This document shows, one piece after another, positions 19,321 through 31,100 of a DNA stretch of 64,000 bases (the stretch's first letter is position 1; each line of letters opens with the position of its first letter). Where the stretch lies: NCBI GenBank assembly GCA_013398615.1, contig VZSR01001651.1:2700970-2764969 (forward strand), given 5' to 3'. Position numbers and translations under genes: made by a program. The notes beneath the pieces were generated by a model. That model was not told where the DNA came from. It did no database searches and was given only the letters and a program-made list of their open reading frames with translations. This stretch comes from Brachypodius melanocephalos (Eukaryota; Chordata; Aves; Passeriformes; Pycnonotidae).

Positions 19321-20053
19321 CTTTGGGTCACTCCTGCAGACCATGAAGGTTTTTAAGGTGTGTAGTTCCCGTGTGGCGCCAGGTGATGTTCAGAAGTGTG
19401 TGTAAGTGTTATAGTGGTTACAAGTGATTCCCAGGGACTGGGATTAGCAGCTCTGTGGTTTCAGGCCTGGAGGAGACATTCCTGGGGCTCCCAGCTGAGC
19501 TCCGTGGAGTGTGAGGTTTGTGCAGGGCTTGGGCAGTGGCCATATGCCCTCCCCGGAGCCACTGCTCTTCCCAAGCAGGGGGAGGTGAGAGCTGGGGAAG
19601 GCAGCTCAGCACCAAAGGTTCTTAGTGAAAGCCATAAAACTGGAAGTACGCTCTGTTTCTGCTCCTCTCTTTCCGTAAAGGAACAGAAAGCATTAGCTCT
19701 GTGGGCATGGAATAAGGTTTTGTGCCTTCTTTTGCGTCCCTCCCAATCTGTTTGGAATAGGTCAGAATGCTGTCCAGCATGGCATGGAGTGCCCATAAGG
19801 ACACGAGAGAGAAGCTGCTGCCACATGGCTGTCACAGTGTCACATAAACCTACAGAGACGGGCAGCAAGGTGGGTGTGATGGCAAAGGGGCACAGTCAGA
19901 CTCAATGTGAGGCAGCACTGTCAGGTGTCCTGATGTACTCTGTGGGAGTGCTGGAATGCCGGCTGGCATTGGCAGGGAGAAGGGCTGGGTGAGGAACGGG
20001 CGCACGTTCAGCAGCCAAAGCCTGTGCCAGTGCTTTTGACTGCTGAGATAGAT

Positions 20054-20054
<1 letters not shown>

Positions 20055-20085
<31 letters not shown>
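20055..20085. repeat. (GT)n microsatellite
   Basis: About 15 uninterrupted GT units. Confidence 0.95.
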
Positions 20086-20088
<3 letters not shown>

Positions 20089-21790
20089 ACTCAGCTGTGT
20101 CAGCAAACCAAGATGAGCAGCTCACAGGCTCCAACAGTGCTTTGGGCTTCATTCTAGGATGATGTGCTGGTTTAGAGTAAACTCACAATTTTGCTGTCTG
20201 ATTTATGAGCTGACTGAGGTTACATTACCATAGTGCTGTTTGTCTCCCAGTGCAGTAGCACACACCATAATCCGTATGTTACCATGTACTATGGGGAAAC
20301 TTGGAAACTATTGTACAAATGAGCTGGACAAACTCCTGAAAACCCAAGTACTTCATCTTGTGGTCTTGTGGCAGAACATAGACAAAAAGCGTTTGGTTCT
20401 CCTCCATACCAGCCAAAGTATCCCGCTGCCTTCCTAGACCTTTTCCCACTCTATAATCTTTCAGAGCAATATTTTCCTTGATTTGTAGTTATGATTTTTC
20501 CCTTTTCATGGGAAACAAAAATTATATAGGAAGTGCAATGGGTGGAGCTCAGACAGAATTCCTCAATTCTGAATTTTGTTTTTTTTCACTTCACTGACTT
20601 AGCCTCTTCATGCCATTAGATGCTTGCCTAGTGGCTACTGACATTTTCTCTTGAGGCATTGGTACAATTCCATTGCAGGCTCTGAAGGTTCATTTCAGTC
20701 CCTGACTGGTTCCTGGAGATGAGGCTGTGGTTTTATTTGGTAATGGTATTAGTTCAGCCTTGCAAAATATTACTTGCCTGAGGTGAGTAAAAGGTTTTGA
20801 CAGGTGAGTAAAGCATCATCTGTCATCACCACAGCAAAGTACAGACAAGGTGGTTGTGTCTGAGCTCCTAAGTGTTCCAAGCAGTTCTGAGATCAGTCTA
20901 GTTGTGCTGCAAGGTGTCATGGCGGGATTTGTGTTTCTGTTTAAACTGCAGCTCTGTTCCTCACTAATGGCACAGGAGAGCCTGGCAGATGTCACACATC
21001 AGGTGTCAGACACTGCTGCAGAGCTCTCACAGCCAGCTCACGCCAAGCGAGAGGAGTAGCCTTCTACCCTGTTTCAGGGCAGAAAGGTGATTTGGAAACC
21101 AGTTATTCCCAGAACAGTGCAGTATCAGATGGTTCTCTTGATGCCAGCTGCTTCTTGAATGGGATTCTGCCTCCTGGTCCATGGAAGCTTAGCCAGAAGT
21201 GCTGCAAACTTCATGTTATTACTTGATTTACAGTCTTTGGGTCTATTGCACCATTGCATTGCTCACCGGAGAGAGACACTGAAAATCCTCATGTCATTGG
21301 AAATTATCCTGGCCGCACCTGATGCAGGATTTTTGTTAGAATGTTTCTCTTCCCTCCAGTCTGATGGGAAGAAAAACATTTATAGAAGTAGAGACATTTG
21401 AGACATCTGGATTTCCTGTGATGTCCTTAGCGGGACAGGCTGTGTGTGTGTGCAGGGCTGTGCTGGAGCAGGGATGGGTGTCAAACCCCTCCCTCCTCCC
21501 CTTAGTGGCACAGGGAGATGGGAATGGGGGTTGTGGTCATTTCATCAGAGGTTGTTTCTCTGGCTGCTCAGGGAGAGGAGTCAGAGTCCTTGCCTGCTCC
21601 AGCAGGGAATTCCTCTCGTGGGAGACAGTTTTTCATGAACTTCTCAAAGTGAGTCCATCCCATGGGCAACACAAACTGCTGCAACATGGGTCATTCTTCT
21701 CCAGGTTAGCCCTTCAGGCTGTTCAGCATCACTTCATAAATCACCATTTCCTTTGATTAAATTACCCACTGTTTCAGCAGAACTCCCTCA

Positions 21791-21850
21791 CAGTATCACG
21801 GAATCATTAAGGTTGGAAAAGAGCTTTAAGATCGTCAAGTCAACCAAGAT
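21791..21850 (-). mobile_element. CR1 3' end fragment
   Basis: TCACGGAATCATTAAGGTTG then GAAAAGAGCTTTAAGATCGT and CAAGTC is a reverse-complement CR1 terminus. Confidence 0.75.
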
Positions 21851-22078
21851 GTGCCTGAGAATACTGGAGAGCAGTGCTCCAAAATGAAAACATTACAAAT
21901 AAAAGGGGGTTTTCTCTACTGAAGTGGTGTGGCAGCACACAAATGATAGTTACTTCCCTCACAATGGTATACTGGATGTCAGTTAATGAAAGTTTCTAAA
22001 GGACTTTGACCGAACTCGTTGCCTGAAAGCTGTTTTAACATTTTAATTTAATGGTTGTCTTTTTCTTTACTTCTGCAG

Positions 22079-22187
22079 TGCCCAGACAAGCTGTGCCCTG
22101 CTCTGATTCCTAAACCTGTGAACAAATGGATTGCTTTGAGAATGGAAAGATTTGTACTCAGATGGGCTCCCAGCAGCACAGGGAGAG
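22079..22187 (+). CDS. L3MBTL-like exon with possible start codon (ATG 22142)
   Basis: The acceptor is CTTTACTTCTGCAG|TGCCC and the donor GAGAG|GTACAG at 22188. From ATG 22142 it encodes MERFVLRWAPSSTGR and ends in phase +1, matching the next exon. The frame is also open upstream to the acceptor, so the true start could lie in an earlier exon. Family resemblance is nil, so the exon is the weakest in the model. Confidence 0.4.
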
Positions 22188-25100
22188 GTACAGAAATCCA
22201 AATTTCTCCCATTTTTTGTTTGAAAGCATTTAAAGGGAACATGGTGTCGCTGTGAGTACAATGGACATCTCAGATCAAGTGTTACAGTTCTATATCCAGG
22301 AAATTCTGCAGACACCTTTCATTTCTTCAGGTCCTCAGTCCAGGCCTCCTCATTCCAAGAGGTTCAGAGACACTGGGAACAGTGTAGGAATAGTGTTGCA
22401 CTTTTAATTTGATATTGTTTGTAATTTTGGATGTTTAATGCTATCAGAGACATTCCAGATGATTTCAGAAACAGGAAATAATGGAAGTCTTACTACCAGC
22501 AGTGGCTGTCAGGTGACTGAGGCTGGCAGACCTGTCAGACGTCTCCGGAGAAAGAGAAGATTGCCTTTGGATTCAGAGGATGAGGAGGAAAACACATATG
22601 AGGATGAGGTAAATGAGGCTGCATGTACTTCCTTTAAAGAGAACTGTGAAAAGCAGGGGCAGTTGTCTCAGAGTTCCTTGTGCAGTGCAGACTGTGCTGA
22701 GGAAGGTTGTTCTGTACCCAGGGAATGGTCTGGATCTGATCCTCCTTTACATCAGTGATGGGAATATAGTTTTGAGGAGTCACAGGGGTGAATGAATAGC
22801 TCAGGTGAAGTGAAAGTCAGGAGTTCACAGTAATAGCACCACATGTCTCCAGAGTAACTACACTCAAATACTGTTGTGTGATATTGAAGATCAGTGTCAA
22901 ACCACAGGGTTTGTTTGGGTTTTATTGCATACTTGCACGTACTCTCACTGCACCACCAGAAACCTGTTATTAGTGGTGCATAAACTGCAGTACCTCAGTC
23001 CTGAGCTAATCTTTCCTTCAGTTTCCTGAGGCCCCTAACTCCCTCCCGAGGCCCTTTGTGCCCCTCTGTGCTCTGCTCCCATCAGTGCCTCTCTGAGCCA
23101 TTTTATGGGGTTCTGGATGGCAGAACAGGGGTAGGTGTTTGTGGGCAATAAAGCTGCAGCCTCTGCTGTCATGAGCAGTTTAACTCATTGTCTTGCTCAA
23201 CTTTTCTCTGGGATGTGGGTGAGATGGAATGGGTGTTTTCAGAAGTTCTTGCAGTCTCTCTCTTCCCCCTTCACCTTGTCCTCATTAGAAACTGCCCCTC
23301 TGTCCCTTCTGGGGAATGTTTGACAGGCAGCTTTGTATTGCCTGGTTTTGGTTTGCTCTGAGAAATGACAGCCTGGGAGGAATCAAACTGAGTTTGCGAA
23401 CACACAGGAGAAACAGGAATGACAGTTGGGTTTGGAGTGTGACACAGGGAGACCACGTTGTCTGAGGTGCTCATCTGTGACAGGAGTTACTTGAGACTGC
23501 TGCTTCCTTCAGGGCCTCATAAGTTAGTTCCTTTTTTCCCCCCTATATCCATTCCCTGGCATAGATGGACGTCAGAAAGGAAAAGGAAAAAGAAGTGTTC
23601 CAGTAAGGCTGCTGACGTGAGCATCAAATCCTGCATTGCAGGAAGCAAATCCTCTGTATTACAATGGAGATTTTGGTCCTGTGCTGCTCTTTAGCAGCCA
23701 TATTTAAATGAACTTCAGTAGCATATATTATATAACTTGTAAAGCACTTTGGGGTACCAAGATCAGTGTCATCTGTGTAACATTCCCTGCAAATGTTCTT
23801 TCAGGGTTGTTCAAGAGACAGCAATGGTGGCTAATACTCCTTTTAGTTACCTGTTACATCCATGTTGTACTTGCGTTGTGAGATGATCAGAGGGAGGGAA
23901 AAACAATCTTGCTAAACTTCTTTTTAACATATCTGTGTCTAGGAGAAGAATAAATCAAATAATATGAAAAGCCGCAGAAACACTAAACCAATAAAACAAG
24001 GTGAGCTAAGCTCATAGTATCTTTTCTTTAATGTTTATAGATTTTTTTAGTAGCTATTATAAAGTGAATAATAATAAACAGAAGAGGAAAGAACAGGAGA
24101 GCTCATTCCACATTCCGAACAGCTTATTAGGTACATAACCCTCTTACCACAGTCAGCTTCAAAGGTGTATTAGCAGGAATATGCTGGATTTGCCTGCATG
24201 ATGGGCACAGGGCAGGGATCTGGAAGGAGTCAGCTTCATCCAGAGCTCACTGAGGACAGTAAGAATCTTTTTTTTCCATTGACTTTGGAGAGCTTCAGCC
24301 ACAGCCTACAATGCTAAGTAAAAAATAACCTGTAAACAACGTGATTGATTGTAGACTATGAATTAAATGTATTATATACCTTAGATCAGTCAGTATGTAA
24401 GTTGGGGAAGAGTTTTAATATACATTTAGAATGTAATTTTCTGTGTGTATAACTGTGGTTCTACCAGAATGAATCCAAGTTGTTTTCATCATCTGGGAGC
24501 TGCCTCTCTAGTAGATGCATTGTGTTATTAGGAGGTTATAAATATATATGTGTGTATATAGATATAAATACTGTGAACTGAGCAAAAAATCACTTGGTTT
24601 TTAATTTATTTTATTTTATGCTTATTTTAGCTGCAATTGTATGCCTCTCTGTGCTGCCTGTTAGTTTATATTTAACCCCTTATTTCTCTGTACAATGTCA
24701 GGAGGAGGAATTAATTCCCACAGTTGTAAGTTACTCTGTCTTGTCCAGACTTTCTCCTGGCACTTTTCCATGGACAGCTTGCCCACAGTCCAGGTGCCAC
24801 AGTTCATTTGACCTGTGATACAATAAATGTTCATTTCCTGAGGAATGAGCACGGTTTTCCTATTGCTGGAATTCCTACCTTTCCTCAAAAGTTGAGTAAC
24901 ACTGCCTCTTCTGGGGTGCCACAGCAAATGTGGGAGGAGAAGGAGAACAGAAGAGGTGAAGCAGAGCAGGAGGCATCAGAGAGAAACGTTCATTTTCTCG
25001 TTGTTTTTGATTAATTAGTGCTTTCTGGAAAGAAGAAGGTATGGAACTGGTCTTCCTACTTGGAAGAGGAACAGATGCCAGCTGCTCCCCAAAAGCTGTT

Positions 25101-28100
25101 CAGAGAGGTTGGCAGCTTTTTTCACTCTCTTGCTATTTTTCTCAGGCAACATCACAGGGTTACTGGCTCGGTGGACGTGGGATTGGAGACCACCCTTAAG
25201 CCAGCACTTGTTGTTTTGATACAAGCAGGCAGTAAGTGTTTGTTTTCTCCCCAGGGAAACAGGCATTTGCCCTTGGGCGTCTCATCCCCAGCCAGGGTGT
25301 AAAAAATGCTGGTTGAATGTCACAAATAAGCAGTAGGTGTTCGGATCTGCTGTGCTCTGGACCAGTGGGCTGTTAGGCAGCTTCCAAGGACAACTGGAGA
25401 GGGACAGCCCAATGTGTGTCACATGTGCTGTGTGGTTGTACAGAGCCCTCCCAGCCTGTCACCTGAGTCCCTGGCTCAGGAAATGGTGTGGGTTCACTCC
25501 CTGAGTGCCAGGAGGGAGCGTGGGCACTGTGTCAGTCACATGGAGGTGCCAGAGGCTGAGTTCAGCCTTGGTGAAGCTGCCGCTGCACCCCAGTTAAATG
25601 TGCAGCTCCCAGTGAGCTCTTCAGAGCCCAGGGCTGTTGGTCCTTCCAGAGAGAGCTTAAAAGGAAGGAAGATCCAGTCCCACACTGGGTCATTTGCAAT
25701 CCCAATTGAGGGTGCTTTTAAACTTTTCCTGTATTTCAACTGTTTCACTTGGATTAAGACTTCAGATAAATGAAAAACACAAATGCTTTCTGGAATAACT
25801 GTAAAACTGGGCTGCAGATCAAGCCTGCCTTGTCCCTTTCACCATTTGAAGATGACAAGTTACCTTTGGGGAGAGTCTGGACTGACACAAAATGATTATA
25901 GCTTTCCCAGGTTTTTGATTTGGCATTGAGCTGGGAAGGGGATTGTTTTGTGTTTGAGAAGAGCTCGTTTCTGCATCTGCTCAAAGATGTGTTCATAGCT
26001 AATTGCAACAGTTCAGTGTTTTTGAGAGAATAATTAGAATAACGAGTAAATGTGAAATACGGTGATGGTGCTGTTGCTGATCCCTGAGCCTGCACCTGTC
26101 TGTTGGAGCCACAATCACTTGGGGTGGGATTTTCTTCTCTGAGTTGAACATTTGAAGCCTGGAATATAAAAATTTGAAGCCTTAAGTATGTTATGACTGC
26201 TCTGCAATAGACTTTGTCTTTAAGAATTAAAAACAAATATTTCTTCCCCCCTCACAGTATCAGTCATTCCCACAAGGCCGAAACGGATTTAAAGTTGGAA
26301 TGAAATTGGAAGGGGTGGATCCTGAACACCCCTCTCGATTCTGTGTTCTCACAGTGGCTGAGGTAGTTGCTTTTCTTGTCTTTGATTCCAAAAGTCCCAT
26401 GTACATCTAGAATTTTTTTCAATAGAAAGTAGAAACATAAGAGTAATAATACTTTAGTTAGTTAATTAATGATAGGAGTTCAAGGTGACACTGAAGGAAT
26501 GGTGTTATGCGATTAAGGATCTTTGCCTGAAATCCTACTGGCAGATTTTTGCACATGTAACTAAGAACAACAAACTATTAATTGCCTGCAGTGAACAAAT
26601 ATGAAAAAGAACAATGCCATGAGGCCCTAAGACTTAGTAAATATAAACAAGTCAGAATGCTTTTATACAACTTCAGTTATGTGAAATCTGGGTTGATCTG
26701 GTTGATAGGCATAAAAGTTGATAGGCATAAAATCTGGGTTGATAGGCATAAAAGTTCTGGGGCTGCTTTTGTACCCCAGGAGTGTGTGCATGGCATGGAG
26801 CAGGAGCTCAGGGAGGTTCCACTGACCAGTTCTATTTCCAGCTGTTTGAAGAGGGAAAAGAGGAGCATGGAAACTGGGAGAGCAAATGAGTTAAAATACG
26901 ACTAGAGTTTCTGAGAAATAAATGAGATCCTAAGTTACTTTCTCTGTAAGTGCAAATATGAGGGAGTGTTTTATTAGTGATTTTCTTTCTCCTTTGTGAC
27001 CCTTGGTGATAATCAGAGCTTCTCTCACTGTAGGTCCAGGGGTACAGGATGCGACTGCACTTTGATGGTTACCCAGAGTGCTACGACTTCTGGGCTAATG
27101 CTGATTCCTCAGACATCCATCCTGTGGGCTGGTGTGAAAAAACAAGCCATAAGCTGCTTCCTCCTAAAGGTATAACAGAAAATAAAATGGTGTACAAGAA
27201 GCCGTAAATTCTACTAAGAACTAGATGTCCCGGCTCAGCGTATTTCATTTTAGCGTGATTTCATCATGGAACTCGATCTGAGGGGCTAAAGGGAAGAGGT
27301 TTAACTAACACAGTGACTCACAAAAGAGCAAAACATCTTCTCTGTGATATTCCCAAAGACTGACAGTGTTAGTTAAAGTAGAAACTCTGTGCTTCAGAAT
27401 TTGCTTCTTTCCTGCATTCAATTTCCTAGAAACATTTGAAGGTTGAGATTAATGATTGTCCATTATGGTGAAAAAGAGAGAGCTAGTTTAGCTGAAATGC
27501 ACAGCCCCTGGAGATCATAGCAGGGCAGATACCATTCAAAGTTCATGTATTCCAGGTAATTTCCATTTCTGAAAAACCCACCAGAATGTACCAGGGCCAC
27601 GTAAAACAATTTTTTCTCTCTTCCTAGGTTTCAAGGAGGGAGAATTTAATTGGACTTCCTATCTGAAGAGCTGCAAAGCTCAGGCAGCTCCAAAAAGCCT
27701 TTTTAAGACCCTCAGCAGTGTAAGTGGTGATATGAAATAGAAGGGGTTTCAATAGGTCTGGTGCTAAGTGAGTTTTGACGAGAATATTTATGTGGTTTTA
27801 ATATGCTCGTGTGAGAGGTACAACCACAGTACAATCAGATGCAAACTACTTCCTGCTGTGTTTTATTTTTAAGAAGGAAAACTAGTACAATTTTTCTTCC
27901 TTTCCCCAGTCACTGAATTTCCAGAGAAAGAATTTGTATTTCCCTTCCTCCTTAATGCTGGAGGAAAAGATTTACTGAATCATTTATTAAATATATTACA
28001 ACTGTCTGTTTTACTGTGCCCCTACAGTCGAGATATTTGTGTTACTTTCCTCTAATTTAATAATTTCCAAAATAATTTCTGGTTTCCAGCAGCATGCTCA

Positions 28101-31100
28101 TGTATGCCGTGGGATTCATTATGGAGCTGTGGATCTTGAGCATTTGTCATCCTTCGCCACTGTTGCTTTCTCAGTGGTGGTTAACCTCAGTTCCCATGAA
28201 ATCCTGCATCCCATGTAATGTTACTGGGATGACACAGAGCCCACGGGCTGGTGGCTTGGAAGCTGTGCATGGACAGTCACTGACTCCAGCAGGTTCAGGG
28301 CCCAGCTCTGCCCTGCTTCCCACTCAGTCACTTCATCTCCTTGAAGACTCTCCTCACTTTTCCACCAGTAAAACAGGACGTGCAATGCCCATTATTCTCA
28401 GCAAATCACTGCAGAATGTCTCAGCCTGGGAGTCTGCAGTGGTGGATGTACCTGGAAATGCTGTTTTTTGAGCCACATTAGCTCTTGTTTAGTAATAGCA
28501 ACAGTCATTGCCAGCACTTACAGAAATCCTGTCTGCAAACCTCTTGGTAGTCACTGTAGTGTGTTTCGGTCTATGGGTTCTGGGGTCAAAGGAGTTCTTA
28601 AGGGGGATGTCAGTGGCTTGACCAAGAACGTGGCTGATTTTGCTTTCCTGGTGTCCTGTTCCTCACTCAGCCTGTCACACCTTCTGGGTTTCGTCTGGGA
28701 ATGAAACTGGAGGCAGTGGACAAGAAGAACCCGTCCCTAGTTTGTGTCGCCACAGTCACGGACATGGTGGAAAACCGGCTTCTGATCCATTTCGATAACT
28801 GGGATGAGAGCTACGACTACTGGTAAAAGATTCTGTTTCTGATACATGTCTGCAGGTAGACTGCCTTTGCTTTAAATGCAGGCCCTAAAGTTGGGATCTT
28901 CCATCAGTTGTCAGGCATTTGAATAATTAGTTGAGGTTTTCACAAAGAGCCAGTTGCCCAGTAGTTCCCTTCCCCTTTGGGTGCTGGGCAGCTCAGTGCA
29001 GAACCAGTGGGGGTGGCCTGAGCTGACTGGGAAGCATTGAAGGTAAGAAAACTCCTTACGGTGCCTGAAAGGGCTCCAGAGGAGCTGGAGATGGCCTTTG
29101 CATAAGGGACAGAGGGACAGGACAAGGGGAATGGCTTCCCACTGCCAGAGGGCAGGGTTAGATGGGATACTGGGAAGGAATTGTTCCCTGGGAGGGTGGG
29201 GAGGCTCTGGCACAGGGTGCCCAGAGCAGCTGTGGCTGCCCCTGGATCCCTGGCAGTGTCCAAGGCCAGGGTGGATGGGGCTTCGAGCATCCTGGGACTG
29301 TGGAACGTGTCCCTGCCCATGGCAGGGGTGAAACTGGATGGGCTTTAAGGTCCCTTCCAACCAAACCATTGCAAGATTTACTTTGTATTTCCATTTCTTT
29401 TGAGACAGCTTGAATGCCTTGAAAACCCAGTGTTACACATTCTGACAAGGCAGTGCTTGTCTTCTACACAGTGATCACACCCACTGAAAGCATCTGCTCA
29501 CCCAGTAAAGGCCTACCAGACAGAATCTGAAATCCTGCCTTTCTTTTTGCTTTCCATCTGACTGGTGCCAACTTTCCCTCTTTGATTCAGGTGTGAAACG
29601 AGCAGCCCGTATATCCGTCCTGTCGGCTACTGCCAAGAAACTGGAATCCCACTGACAACACCACCTGGTAGGTTGCAAGTGAGGCTTACTTCCTGCCTCA
29701 GCCAAAAAACCTGCAAACTATCTTCCACATAATTACATATTTGCAAGTTTCAGGTTCGCTTCAGAACTCTTTACTGCCTGAACAATGTTATTGTTCCTAC
29801 TTTTTGCCACTGCAATTTATGTTCTTTAATAGTTCTTTGAAGAAATGGAACAGGGTTTGGTAATTTATAATTTAATTTGATTTTAGAAGGGAAAAGTGAG
29901 AAGGATTTTCAGCATTTCCTTCAAGGTGAGCTGGGAGAAAAAGGGATCTGTACCATGATTTCCTAGATGAAATTTCTGGAGATCACAGAAGACTCTGTGT
30001 TGGAAGGACCCATAATAATCATCAAGTCCAACCCTTAAGTGAATGGCCCATACAGGGATGGAACTATAGCCTTGGCATTGTTAGCACCATGCTCTAATGA
30101 TATCCTAGAAGGAATTTCTGGAAATGAAGGAGTAACTGAATCCACATCTCTTTCTGCTGTACTGGAATTTGGTAAATAAAGAAAACGTTGGCATACAAGA
30201 GAGGACAGAATGTACAGGGAAAACAATGTTGTTTTCAGGCCTTGGAAGTGCGCATTCACCTTAAAAATAGCAAACATAAAAAAATTAAGCCTGGTATTTG
30301 TCAGCCTGACAGCCCTGGAGCAAGAATTCCTGTATTTGCTGTGTTCCATGTTCAGTGGAGCAGGAAGCACTGTCTGATCCCTCTGCATGGGTGGGATTGG
30401 CCTCGGTGACTTCGCTGTAGATGTAGGAGTGGTTGTGAGCATTCCCTCTCAGCAGCACCACATCTGTCCATGCTCCTGGAAGGCTCAGCAGGGCTGGGCT
30501 CTGCAGTTCTCTGCTCATATCAGGATTTCCTGCGCCCCCAACAAAACCTGCAGCCAGTTCTGGTCTCTCTGCTGAGGGGCTTAAATGCAGCAGTTTGCGG
30601 ACTGTGTTATGCATTAGTACTGTACCCTCCTGCCAAAAGGAACCCATCCTGGGGATAAAAGTTACTGAAATAGGAAAAAAGTAGAGCAGTTTCTTAAATG
30701 TAATTGCCAGGGAGAGACATCCCACTGCTGTTAGAGCAGCACACCCATGGAGCCTTTTCTCTCCAGGCAGCTGGGTTTACTCAGCCTGGGTGAGCAGGCA
30801 GCAGGAGAGGAGAAGGTTCTACAATCTTACAGGCACTCACACTACACATAGAGTAGTTAATAAAACAGGAAATTAGTTCAGTGATGGCACTGCACATCAC
30901 AGAATCCTCCGACTAGCTCATAATTGGAGTTTTCTCTAGAGAATAAGAATTGATTAAGCTGTGCAGAAATTAACTCGCCAGGGTTCAAGCCCAGTGTAAA
31001 ACTGGGGAACTGGCAGAGCTGCTCTGGGTGCTGGAGGTGGTGGATAGGAGCAAACAGGCCACTTTCTAGCATCATCCATTGTAAGTGCTAATTACAGTGT

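Larger units (their letters stand above)
16261..22078 (+). other. Presumed first intron of the L3MBTL-like gene
   Basis: Between the CpG island and the first supportable exon I see no domain-bearing exon. It holds two CR1 fragments near 18-19.3 kb, a (GT)n run at 20055-20085 and a small CR1 end at 21.8 kb. Additional N-terminal exons may exist here, since the predicted N-terminus is shorter than in L3MBTL1 or L3MBTL3. Confidence 0.45.

Noticed and set aside
23565..23616. Possible extra L3MBTL-like exon (reads WTSERKRKKKCSSKAAD)
   Set aside because: It has a good pyrimidine tract and a GTGAGC donor and would suit a basic linker. It must be entered in phase +2, while the preceding exon ends in phase 0 and that phase meets a stop codon.
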